Below, piece by piece: positions 8,222 to 15,311 of a DNA stretch of 64,000 nucleotides. Numbering within the stretch: the stretch's first letter is position 1; each line of letters opens with the position of its first letter. The stretch is from assembly GCF_016125575.1 (NCBI RefSeq), contig NZ_WGLM01000004.1, forward strand, positions 684,501-748,500, read 5' to 3'. The notes beneath the pieces were generated by a model. That model was not told where the DNA came from. It did not search any database and saw only the letters and a list, made by a program, of their open reading frames with translations. The DNA comes from Limimaricola sp. (lineage in GTDB: Bacteria; Pseudomonadota; Alphaproteobacteria; Rhodobacterales; Rhodobacteraceae). The translations under genes were made by a program, and so were the position numbers.

Positions 8222-8944
8222 TCAGGCCGCCGTCGCCTTCTGGCCGGCGACCGAAAGCCATGCGGCGTCGATCCGGTCGATGACAGCGGTGTCGAAGCGG
8301 TCCTCTTCCTCCCAGTAGCGCCCCGAGGGCACCATGTAGCCGGCGCGTGCCTCGGCGCGGATCGCGGCGGCAAAGGCCGCGCGGTCGGGTCGGGCAGGTC
8401 CGGGCAGGGCGGCCAAGTCGGCGGGGGTGGCGTGCGGAAAGACAAGGCGGCTGGCCCCGGTGCCGAGGTTGACCAGCGCGCAACCCTGCTGCGCCGCCAT
8501 TGCCATCAGCCGGGCCGACTTCGCCTCGAGGCTGCGCAAGGTCTTGTCGCGGCGCAGCGGATCGGCGGTGCCCTTGCCGTAGAAATGCGTCTGCGGCCCC
8601 TTGGGATAGACCATGTCGCAGCCGATATAGGCAATCACCCGCGGCCTGAGCGCGTGCAGCGCCCAGTAGGAGGCGGTGAACGCCATCGTCCCGCCGGCAT
8701 AGACGAAACCGCCATAGGCGTTCTGGGCCGGCACGAAATCGGCCGCCGTGATGGCGCGCTGGCCGGGGGCCAGGGCCTGCGGGCGGCGTTCGGGCGGGAA
8801 ATCCTCGGGATAGACCAACGCGTCCCAGTCGGGCCGCACCTGCCAGGCGTTGTTGATCGCGACGACCGTGTCGAAGGGCGCGCGTGGCCAGTCGCGGCAG
8901 CGCAGCACATCGGGACCGCTCCCAAGCATCAGGACAATCGACAT
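8222..8944 (-). CDS. conserved protein of unknown function, possibly glycosyltransferase-like
   Basis: A 240-residue cytoplasmic protein without signal or membrane segments. It begins with a nucleotide-binding-like strand-loop, IVLMLGSGPDV, then VVAINNAW and WDALVYPEDFPP. In the middle it has YIGCDMVYPKGPQTHFYGKG followed by DPLRRDKTLRSLEAKSARLM. The GSGPS-like start and the GCD motif are reminiscent of DUF115/GT42 proteins that share a Rossmann fold, but I cannot assign a family. GGGAG lies eight bases before the ATG. No neighbour indicates a pathway. Confidence 0.7.
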   Translation of the reverse strand: MSIVLMLGSGPDVLRCRDWPRAPFDTVVAINNAWQVRPDWDALVYPEDFPPERRPQALAPGQRAITAADFVPAQNAYGGFVYAGGTMAFTASYWALHALRPRVIAYIGCDMVYPKGPQTHFYGKGTADPLRRDKTLRSLEAKSARLMAMAAQQGCALVNLGTGASRLVFPHATPADLAALPGPARPDRAAFAAAIRAEARAGYMVPSGRYWEEEDRFDTAVIDRIDAAWLSVAGQKATAA

Positions 8945-9016
8945 GGGCTGCGCTCCCTGCGGCGTCTATGTGGCGAGAAAGTTAGGGCAGCGACGATGTC
9001 AGTCCAGTAAAACTCG

Positions 9017-9868
9017 TCAGCGCCAAGGTCGGGGCGTCCGCTCCAGCTTGCGCCAGAGGCCCGGCAGATCGGCCAAATCCTTCCCGGCATCGTGATCGAG
9101 CCTGTCCACTGCGGTTGCGAGCACGTCCTGCGCATCCGCTGCCAGCGCGCCTGCAGCAACAAGTTGTTCCAGCACCCGCCGCGCCACCGAGGCATCGTTC
9201 AATCGGCCCAGCCCGTCTTGCAGCCGCGCCAGCCGCTTGTGAAACTTGGCTGTGCGGTCATGGGGCCAAAGCGGGTCGGTCAAGTCGAGGACATAGCGCA
9301 GCATCTTGGCCCGTTTGCGCATCTTGTGCCGTTCATTCGCGCCTTGTCGGGTCAGCTGCCGCGCCGCGCGACGTAGCTTGCGCCATTGGCAGTTCAGCCG
9401 ATCGGCGGCCAGCGGTGTCAGCGGCACTGCGTCAGCACTGAATTTCCCTTCGGTTACGTCGGTCAGCGCGACAAGCAGGGCTTCCGCTCGGGCCTCTTGC
9501 AAGACGGCGCGGAGGCGCGCGCGTTCCACGCTGGCGGCGGCGGTAAGCCCGGCGAGCGGACCACGGCCGGCAGGCCCTTTCATCCGTGGTGCCAGCAGGC
9601 CCGCCACCATTTCAAGATCGCGCGTATGGCCCACCTCGCGGGCCAGCCAGCGTGCCTCGGCCGCCATGCTCCGCGCCGCGTCGCCATGAATTGTGGTGGC
9701 GTATAGCCAGAGCGCCGCGCGCAATCTGCGCAGACCGACGCGCAGCTGGTGAGGCCCTTCGGGATCGTCGGTTGTCAGCACTGCGGTCTTTGCCGAAGCA
9801 ATTTGCGCGGCACAGTTGCGCAACGCGTCGCGTGCGCCGCTTGCTGCGTCTGTTTTCGGCATCACCAT
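9017..9868 (-). CDS. CHAD-domain protein
   Basis: A 283-residue helical protein rich in conserved basic residues. DPEGPHQLRVGLRRLRAAL is the hallmark of the CHAD domain (conserved histidine alpha-helical domain). The second half repeats it as ERHKMRKRAKMLRYVLDL and FHKRLARLQDGLGRLNDA. CHAD domains bind polyphosphate. No N-terminal CYTH (triphosphatase) domain is present. The frame is open far upstream, but the ATG at 9868 is the first start outside the PAP2 gene. The 47 bases between them and shared strand suggest co-transcription with the phosphatase. Confidence 0.88.
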   Translation of the reverse strand: MVMPKTDAASGARDALRNCAAQIASAKTAVLTTDDPEGPHQLRVGLRRLRAALWLYATTIHGDAARSMAAEARWLAREVGHTRDLEMVAGLLAPRMKGPAGRGPLAGLTAAASVERARLRAVLQEARAEALLVALTDVTEGKFSADAVPLTPLAADRLNCQWRKLRRAARQLTRQGANERHKMRKRAKMLRYVLDLTDPLWPHDRTAKFHKRLARLQDGLGRLNDASVARRVLEQLVAAGALAADAQDVLATAVDRLDHDAGKDLADLPGLWRKLERTPRPWR

Positions 9869-9915
9869 CGCCCACTCAAAACTCGGACCAAGCCTAGCAT
9901 GCGGGTGCTGAAACG

Positions 9916-10593
9916 TCAGCGCCGGTCGATTAGTCCCACGATCAGCCAGACCGCCAGCGCCCATGCCGCGCCCAGTGCCCAACCTGCCAGCACGTCGGTG
10001 GGCCAATGAACGCCAAGGTAGACCCGGCTGACACCCACCCCCAGCGTCAGCAGGATCGCAAGGCCGAGCGCAAACATCCGTTGGCCCTTGCCCGTCTCGG
10101 CATGGGCCAGAACAACCGCCAGCGTCAGGTAGACCACCGCCGACATCATCGAGTGCCCCGAGGGAAAACTGGCGGTGTCCACAAAGGTCAGGTGCGGAAC
10201 GACCTCGGGCCGGGGCCGGGCGATAACGATCTTGGCCAGCGTGCTGACCAGCGCACCGCCGCCCGCCGCAACCAGCATCAGCACCGCCGCGCGCCCCCGC
10301 CCGGCCAACCACTGCCAGCCGGCGACCGCCAGCGCAACCAGCGTCAGCGTCAGCGTGGAGCCCAACGCGGAAAGGTCACGCATCGCCTCGGCCAGCGCGG
10401 GTGGGCCAAGCGGGCGGGCAAGGTCGGCCGGGTGGCGAAAGGCCAGCAGCAGGCGGGCATCGAAACCGGGCTGCCCCTTGTCCTCGACCATGTCGGCCAG
10501 CCCACCGAAGGCCCATAACCCCGCCGCCACAAGGGCCAGCAGGATCAGTGCGCCGGGGGTCAGATCTTGCCAGAAACGGCGCAGGCGGTCCAT
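9916..10593 (-). CDS. PAP2-family membrane phosphatase
   Basis: A 225-residue integral membrane protein with about six transmembrane segments. It carries all three phosphatase motifs: KIVIARPRP, FPSGHSM and SRVYLGVHWPTDVLAG, the last with the catalytic histidine. Family members remove phosphate from phosphatidic acid, undecaprenyl pyrophosphate or similar lipid phosphates on the periplasmic face of the membrane. It lies seven bases downstream of the sulfotransferase gene and before the CHAD gene, all on the minus strand. Confidence 0.92.
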   Translation of the reverse strand: MDRLRRFWQDLTPGALILLALVAAGLWAFGGLADMVEDKGQPGFDARLLLAFRHPADLARPLGPPALAEAMRDLSALGSTLTLTLVALAVAGWQWLAGRGRAAVLMLVAAGGGALVSTLAKIVIARPRPEVVPHLTFVDTASFPSGHSMMSAVVYLTLAVVLAHAETGKGQRMFALGLAILLTLGVGVSRVYLGVHWPTDVLAGWALGAAWALAVWLIVGLIDRR

Positions 10594-10600
10594 TGCGGCC

Positions 10601-11419
10601 CTACTTGCCCAGCTTGGCGTGAACCTCGTCCAGATCGACCTCGCCCAGCGGCATCTTGTTGGCCGGGTTCTCGAAATCGTAATTGAACAGCCTGAAATCG
10701 CGTTTGTAGATCTCGTACATCAGGTGCATCGAGAGGTCGTCGAAATAATCCTCGACGGGGTGCAGCCGCTTGGGCCCGTGCCCCTCGCTCTCGTTGAAGC
10801 GCGGGATCGTGGCCAGGTCGACGGGATGGGCCGGGTTTATATTGTCCAGCACCACCTGCATCCCCTCGTTGAACTTCTCGGTGAAGAAGATGTGGTCGAA
10901 CCGCCCGCCATTGACGATCAGCGTCGAGATATGGCCCGACATGGCTGACCAGTGGATGTCGGGGTCCATCGGGCGGCGCCAGCGGATGGTGTCGCGCGCG
11001 AACAGCAGGAACCGCCGGAACGACTTGACCTGATCAAACTCGAACCCCGTCTCGGGGCTACCCACCTCGACCCCATATTTCTGCGTCAGCATCGGCACGA
11101 GGTTGCCACGATAGCGTTTGCCGTTGCGCTGGATGCCCGCGATCTTGTCGAAGAACGACGACAGGATGCGCGTGTAGGGGTTGCGCACGCAACTGAAGGT
11201 GAATCCCTTGTGCGCGCGCACGTTGCGCGAGATCAGTTCCTTGCTTTCCTCGCTGGCCCATTTGTGAAGGCCCTCGGTCGCGTCGTGGATGTCGCCATCA
11301 AAGAAACTGCCCTTGTCCACGTAGTAAAGGATCTGCCCGATCGTCGAGCAGGCGCATTTGGGCACCACCCGGTAAACCGTGCTTTCGCTCAGCGTCATCC
11401 ACGTGCCGGGGAATGTCAT
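10601..11419 (-). CDS. sulfotransferase family 2 (carbohydrate/HNK-1-like)
   Basis: A 272-residue soluble enzyme. The PAPS-binding 5'-phosphosulfate loop is seen as VPKCACSTIGQILYY (about residues 19-33), and the 3'-phosphate motif as CVRNPYTRILSSFFDK (about 77-92). Both match carbohydrate sulfotransferases of the Sulfotransfer_2 family, which transfer sulfate from PAPS to sugars. The gene is divergent from a GT14-like glycosyltransferase across 176 bases, which suggests that the two modify the same surface polysaccharide. Confidence 0.9.
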   Translation of the reverse strand: MTFPGTWMTLSESTVYRVVPKCACSTIGQILYYVDKGSFFDGDIHDATEGLHKWASEESKELISRNVRAHKGFTFSCVRNPYTRILSSFFDKIAGIQRNGKRYRGNLVPMLTQKYGVEVGSPETGFEFDQVKSFRRFLLFARDTIRWRRPMDPDIHWSAMSGHISTLIVNGGRFDHIFFTEKFNEGMQVVLDNINPAHPVDLATIPRFNESEGHGPKRLHPVEDYFDDLSMHLMYEIYKRDFRLFNYDFENPANKMPLGEVDLDEVHAKLGK

Positions 11420-11595
11420 CGTGGGGTGGTTCCTTTCATCGGCCGATTGCCGTGGCGACGGCGCCGCGGGCGTCTGGCCAGATTGCCTGTACTTCGTTTT
11501 GGCGTCAAAAGAACAAACTAGCCCTGTTTATTCAACGCCTCTTCACGCTATCAAGACGAAACAACCCCGCGAAAAGACTGGCGACTGTCCCTGTT

Positions 11596-13173
11596 ATGTC
11601 AAAGATCGCATTTGTCCTTCTCTGCCACAAGGACCCGGATGCCGTCATCCAGCAGGCGACGCAGCTGACCGCGGCGGATGATTACATCGCGATCCATTTC
11701 GATGCCCGCTCGCCGCTCGCCGATTTCCAGCGCATCCGCGAGGGGCTCAAGAACAATCCCAACGTCGTCTTCGCCACCCGGCGGATCAAATGTGGCTGGG
11801 GTGAATGGAGCCTTGTGCAGGCCACCCTTCATGCGATCGAGGCGGCCGAGCAGGCATTCCCGCGTGCCACGCATTTCTACATGGTCTCGGGCGATTGTCT
11901 GGCCATCAAGTCAGCCGTTTACGCGCATCGTTTCCTTGACGCCGAAGATGTCGACTACATCGAAAGCTTCGACTTTTTCGAAAGCGACTGGATCAAGACC
12001 GGGATGAAGGAAGACCGCCTGATCTACCGGCACTGGTTCAACGAGCGCAGGCACAAGTCGCTGTTCTACTGGTCGGTGCGTCTGCAGCGGCGGTTGCGGC
12101 TGACGCGCGCGATCCCGGCGGATCTTCAAATCATGATCGGCAGCCAATGGTGGTGCCTGCGCCGTCATACGATCGAAAAGATCCTTGGCTTCGTGAAAGA
12201 GCGGCCCGACGTGATGCGCTTCTTCCGCACCACGTGGATTCCCGACGAGACGTTCTTTCAGACGCTGGTGCGCCACCTTGTGGCGTCCAATGAAATCCGC
12301 AATCGCACGCTGACCTTCCTGATGTTCACCGACTACGGGATGCCAGTGGTCTTCTACAACGACCATTACGATCTGCTGCTGGGGCAGGATGCGCTTTTCG
12401 CGCGCAAGATCAGCCCCGACGCGAAAGAGCTGAAACTGCGGTTGGGCCGCCTCTTTGCTTCGGATCGTGACGATTTCCGCATTTCGAACGAGGGGCGGGG
12501 CCTGTTCGAGTTCCTCACCGGTCGCGGCCGCGTCGGGCGGCGCTTTGCCACCCGGTTCTGGGAAAACGATGCCAGCCTTGGCCGCGACCGCGAACTGCTG
12601 ATCGTGGCATGCAAGAAATGGCACGTGGCAAAGCGGCTGGCCGGGTCAATCAAGCACCACACCAACATTCCGGCGATCGACTACCTGTTCAACGAGGAAA
12701 GCACACCCTTGCCCGATCTGGGCGGTATCCAGTCGACGCTGGGCAAGCGCACGCGTCACCGCCGCGCGCTGATGCGGATGCTGTTCGATTATTTCGAGAC
12801 CGACCGGCTGGTGATCTGCCTCGACACCGCCAGCATGGACCTGTTGCAGGATTTCTATTCGGACCGCTCGACGACGCGGCTTCTGGAAATCCAGTGCAAC
12901 TTTACCGATGAATACCTGATTGGCCATGCCAAGCGGGTGGGGCTGGCGGGCGACGAGACGACGCCGGAGTCGCTGGCCGCCCTGTTGCCCACAATCCGCT
13001 ACGACGTGACCTTTGAAAGCGACCGTATCCGCGACACCGGTTTCCCGCATCATTCGCGTCTGCGAGAATCTGCCCCGCTTGACGATCAGGTCGCTGCCAT
13101 TGACCGGTTCATCGGCCTTGGGCCCGAGGTGGCGCTTGGCCTTGCGCAAACCCCCCACCTGTTTTCCGACTGA
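11596..13173 (+). CDS. GT14-like (core-2/I-branching) glycosyltransferase with a C-terminal extension
   Basis: A 525-residue protein. The first ~270 residues match the Branch domain of beta-1,6-N-acetylglucosaminyltransferases: YIAIHFDARSP, the IKCGWGEWSLVQATLHAIEA block, THFYMVSGDCLAIKS and PDETFFQTLV. The remaining ~250 residues form a second domain found with it in Rhodobacterales (I believe DUF5928), including LLIVACKKWHVAKRLA and a predicted helical end. The frame is open from 11413, but the ATG at 11596 gives the expected N terminus SKIAFVLLCHKDPD. The acceptor is unknown. Neighbouring sulfotransferase and phosphatase genes suggest surface glycan synthesis. Confidence 0.88.
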   Translation: MSKIAFVLLCHKDPDAVIQQATQLTAADDYIAIHFDARSPLADFQRIREGLKNNPNVVFATRRIKCGWGEWSLVQATLHAIEAAEQAFPRATHFYMVSGDCLAIKSAVYAHRFLDAEDVDYIESFDFFESDWIKTGMKEDRLIYRHWFNERRHKSLFYWSVRLQRRLRLTRAIPADLQIMIGSQWWCLRRHTIEKILGFVKERPDVMRFFRTTWIPDETFFQTLVRHLVASNEIRNRTLTFLMFTDYGMPVVFYNDHYDLLLGQDALFARKISPDAKELKLRLGRLFASDRDDFRISNEGRGLFEFLTGRGRVGRRFATRFWENDASLGRDRELLIVACKKWHVAKRLAGSIKHHTNIPAIDYLFNEESTPLPDLGGIQSTLGKRTRHRRALMRMLFDYFETDRLVICLDTASMDLLQDFYSDRSTTRLLEIQCNFTDEYLIGHAKRVGLAGDETTPESLAALLPTIRYDVTFESDRIRDTGFPHHSRLRESAPLDDQVAAIDRFIGLGPEVALGLAQTPHLFSD

Positions 13174-13181
13174 GGTACAAG

Positions 13182-13550
13182 ATGGACTTTCACTACGATC
13201 CGCAGAATATCTTTGCCCGCATCCTGCGTGGCGAAATCCCCAACAACACCGTCTATGAAAGCGAGCACGCGCTGGCCTTTCACGACATCAACCCGCAGGC
13301 GCCGGTGCATGTGCTGGTGATCCCCAAGGGTGCCTATGTCAGCCTTGACCACTTCGCGCGCGACGGCAGCGCGGAAGAGCATCTGGGCTTCATGCGGGCG
13401 GTCGCGCGGGTCTGCGAGATGCTGGAGGTCGAGGGCGGGTTCCGCGCCATCTCGAACACACGCGGCGATGCCCACCAAGAGGTGCCGCATTACCACCTGC
13501 ACATTCTGGCCGGGCGCAAGATGGGCCCGATGCTGGTGCCGCAAGGCTGA
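13182..13550 (+). CDS. HIT-family (HINT-like) nucleotide hydrolase
   Basis: A 122-residue histidine-triad protein. The triad motif is seen as EVPHYHLHILAG, and the N-terminal part IFARILRGEIPNNTVYE is typical of HINT proteins, which hydrolyse nucleoside phosphoramidates such as AMP-lysine. GAGG lies ahead of the ATG, eight bases after the glycosyltransferase stop codon, so it may be co-transcribed, although the function seems unrelated. Confidence 0.95.
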   Translation: MDFHYDPQNIFARILRGEIPNNTVYESEHALAFHDINPQAPVHVLVIPKGAYVSLDHFARDGSAEEHLGFMRAVARVCEMLEVEGGFRAISNTRGDAHQEVPHYHLHILAGRKMGPMLVPQG

Positions 13551-13553
13551 GCC

Positions 13554-13952
13554 TCAGAACCACATGTCGGCCACGCAGCGCCCGTCGCGCGGCAGGTCGT
13601 CGAAGGTAACCAGCCCCTCGAAATGGTCGATCGGCAGATGCGCAACCGGCCCCGGCTCGGTCAGGCGCAGGTTGACGGCCATCCGGCGGCGCCCCTTGTG
13701 CGGCTCCAGCGCCCGCCATGCGACAACGCAGCCGCAGTCGGGGCAGAAATGAAAGCCGATCTCGGGCGGGCCGTTGTCGGCGCGTGCATAGACGGACGTT
13801 TCACCCGTCATAGCAACATCCTCGCCCTCGTGCCCGTAGATCCATAACACGCCGTAGCGCCGGCAAACCGTGCAGTTGCACGCCGTGACCGATGTCGGCG
13901 TCGCGTCGAATGTCCAGTGAACCTTGCCGCAATGGCATTTGCCTTCGAGCAT
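13554..13952 (-). CDS. GFA-family zinc protein
   Basis: A 132-residue protein of the GFA (glutathione-dependent formaldehyde-activating/CENP-V) family. Zinc ligands are visible as CHCG (residues 6-9), CNCTVC (25-30) and FCPDCGC (about 69-75). Members bind two zinc ions. Most bacterial ones have no proven substrate, so a role in formaldehyde or glutathione chemistry is only a family-level guess. Its stop codon is three bases from that of the convergent HIT gene. Confidence 0.9.
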   Translation of the reverse strand: MLEGKCHCGKVHWTFDATPTSVTACNCTVCRRYGVLWIYGHEGEDVAMTGETSVYARADNGPPEIGFHFCPDCGCVVAWRALEPHKGRRRMAVNLRLTEPGPVAHLPIDHFEGLVTFDDLPRDGRCVADMWF

Positions 13953-14003
13953 TTCCGCCTCCCTGCCTCTCGCGGTCAGGTTAGCGGGACGGCCCTTGCG
14001 CGG

Positions 14004-14957
14004 CTAGTGCGCCGAAGTCAGCGACAGGAAAACATCCTCAAGGTCGGATTCCATCGTACGGATATCGCGGATCGCGATGCCCGCGTCGTGCACCGCGGCC
14101 AGCAGCGCCTCGGCCGGGATCCGGCTGGGTGGATAGGTCAGTTCGAGGCTGCCATCGGGACGCAGCGTGCCGGTGGCCCCCTCGGGCAGCGGCGGCAGCG
14201 CGGCCTCTCCCTCGGGCACGATCAGCATCGTCTTGGAATCCATCCGGCCCAGCAGGTTGGACGTGGTGTCGCGGGCAATGAGGCGGCCCTTGTCGATGAT
14301 CGCGATCTCATCGCACATTTCCTGCGCTTCTTCGAGGTAATGCGTCGTCAGGATAATCGTCATCCCCTCGTCGTTCAGTCGCCGCACGTTGGTCCAGAGC
14401 TGGTTGCGCAACTCGATGTCGACGCCTGCCGTCGGTTCGTCCAGCACAAGGATCTGCGGGCTATGCACCAGCGCCTTGCCCAGCAAGAGCCGCCGCCGCA
14501 TCCCGCCAGAGAGCGAGCGGGCATAGGCCTCGGCCTTGTCGGTCAGGCCAATCAGTTCAAGGATTTCCTCGGTGCGGCGCTGCGCGCGCGGCACGCCGTA
14601 CAGCCCCGCCTGCACATCAAGGCTGCCCCGCGGGGTAAAGAACGGGTCAAGATTGGGCTCTTGCGGCATCACGCCGATCGCAGCGCGGCTTTGGCGCGGG
14701 TTGGTGTCTTGATCGAAGCCCCAGATGCGCACCTTGCCCGACGTCTTGATCACCAGCCCGGCGAGGATATTGATGATTGTCGACTTGCCCGCGCCGTTGG
14801 GGCCGAGCAGGCCGAAAATGGAGCCGCGCCGGATATTCAGGTCAATCCCCTGCAGCGCCACCTTGGCGGCAGAGCGCCCGGTCGCGGCATACGTCTTGTG
14901 CAGGCCCGCGATTTCGATCGCGTTGCTGGTGTCGGTTTCGGGGCTGGCAAGGGGCAT
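14004..14957 (-). CDS. ABC-2-type transporter ATP-binding protein
   Basis: A 317-residue ATPase. Walker A is [12 protein letters not shown], the Q-loop is VMPQEP, the signature is [16 protein letters not shown], Walker B is [12 protein letters not shown], and the H-loop is [10 protein letters not shown] ~90-residue C-terminal extension follows, as in the YadG/CcmA-like export ATPases. No permease gene lies beside it, so its membrane partner is encoded elsewhere. The transported substrate cannot be inferred. Confidence 0.93.
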   Translation of the reverse strand: MPLASPETDTSNAIEIAGLHKTYAATGRSAAKVALQGIDLNIRRGSIFGLLGPNGAGKSTIINILAGLVIKTSGKVRIWGFDQDTNPRQSRAAIGVMPQEPNLDPFFTPRGSLDVQAGLYGVPRAQRRTEEILELIGLTDKAEAYARSLSGGMRRRLLLGKALVHSPQILVLDEPTAGVDIELRNQLWTNVRRLNDEGMTIILTTHYLEEAQEMCDEIAIIDKGRLIARDTTSNLLGRMDSKTMLIVPEGEAALPPLPEGATGTLRPDGSLELTYPPSRIPAEALLAAVHDAGIAIRDIRTMESDLEDVFLSLTSAH

Positions 14958-15079
14958 GGCAGGCTTTCGCGGCTTTTCCCCGGTGCGGGGCTCGGCTAGT
15001 ATCGGCCCGATCTAAGGCGGGCAGCGGCCCGCGGCAACCAGATAACCGCCACGTGGCGGCAAAGGCAAAGGCGAGAGCG

Positions 15080-15262
15080 ATGACGATTCCTGCCCCGGAA
15101 ACCAAGATGGTCGATCAATGGCGCGTGGCCTGCGACGGTGGCGACGGCGCGCTGGGCCATCCCCGCGTCTGGCTGTCGATCCCGCACGAGCGCGGGTGGG
15201 TCGAATGCCCCTATTGCGATTGCCGCTACGTGCACAAGGACGCCGCCGACAAGGCGGCCTGA
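15080..15262 (+). CDS. small zf-CHCC zinc-finger protein
   Basis: A 60-residue protein with VACDGGDG, a central histidine (GHPRVWLSI) and [10 protein letters not shown], the CHCC zinc-finger of the NDUFS6-like family. In mitochondria the family is an accessory subunit of complex I. In bacteria it is found as a small stand-alone protein. The start is the ATG at 15080 with GCGAGAG upstream. It lies 49 bases before polA, and a hairpin/ATTT repeat fills most of that gap. Confidence 0.87.
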   Translation: MTIPAPETKMVDQWRVACDGGDGALGHPRVWLSIPHERGWVECPYCDCRYVHKDAADKAA

Positions 15263-15268
15263 GGGCCG

Positions 15269-15303
15269 CCGCCTCCGGCGGGAGTATTTTCGGCAAGATG
15301 AAG
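15269..15303 (+). repeat. dispersed hairpin-ATTT repeat, copy A
   Basis: The stem CCGCC-TCC-GGCGG is followed directly by GAGTATTTTCGG and CAAGATGAAG. It sits seven bases after the zf-CHCC stop codon and nine bases before polA. Three further copies lie at 22075-22139, 28535-28579 and 42241-42288. Confidence 0.7.
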
Positions 15304-15311
15304 GGGCGGGG

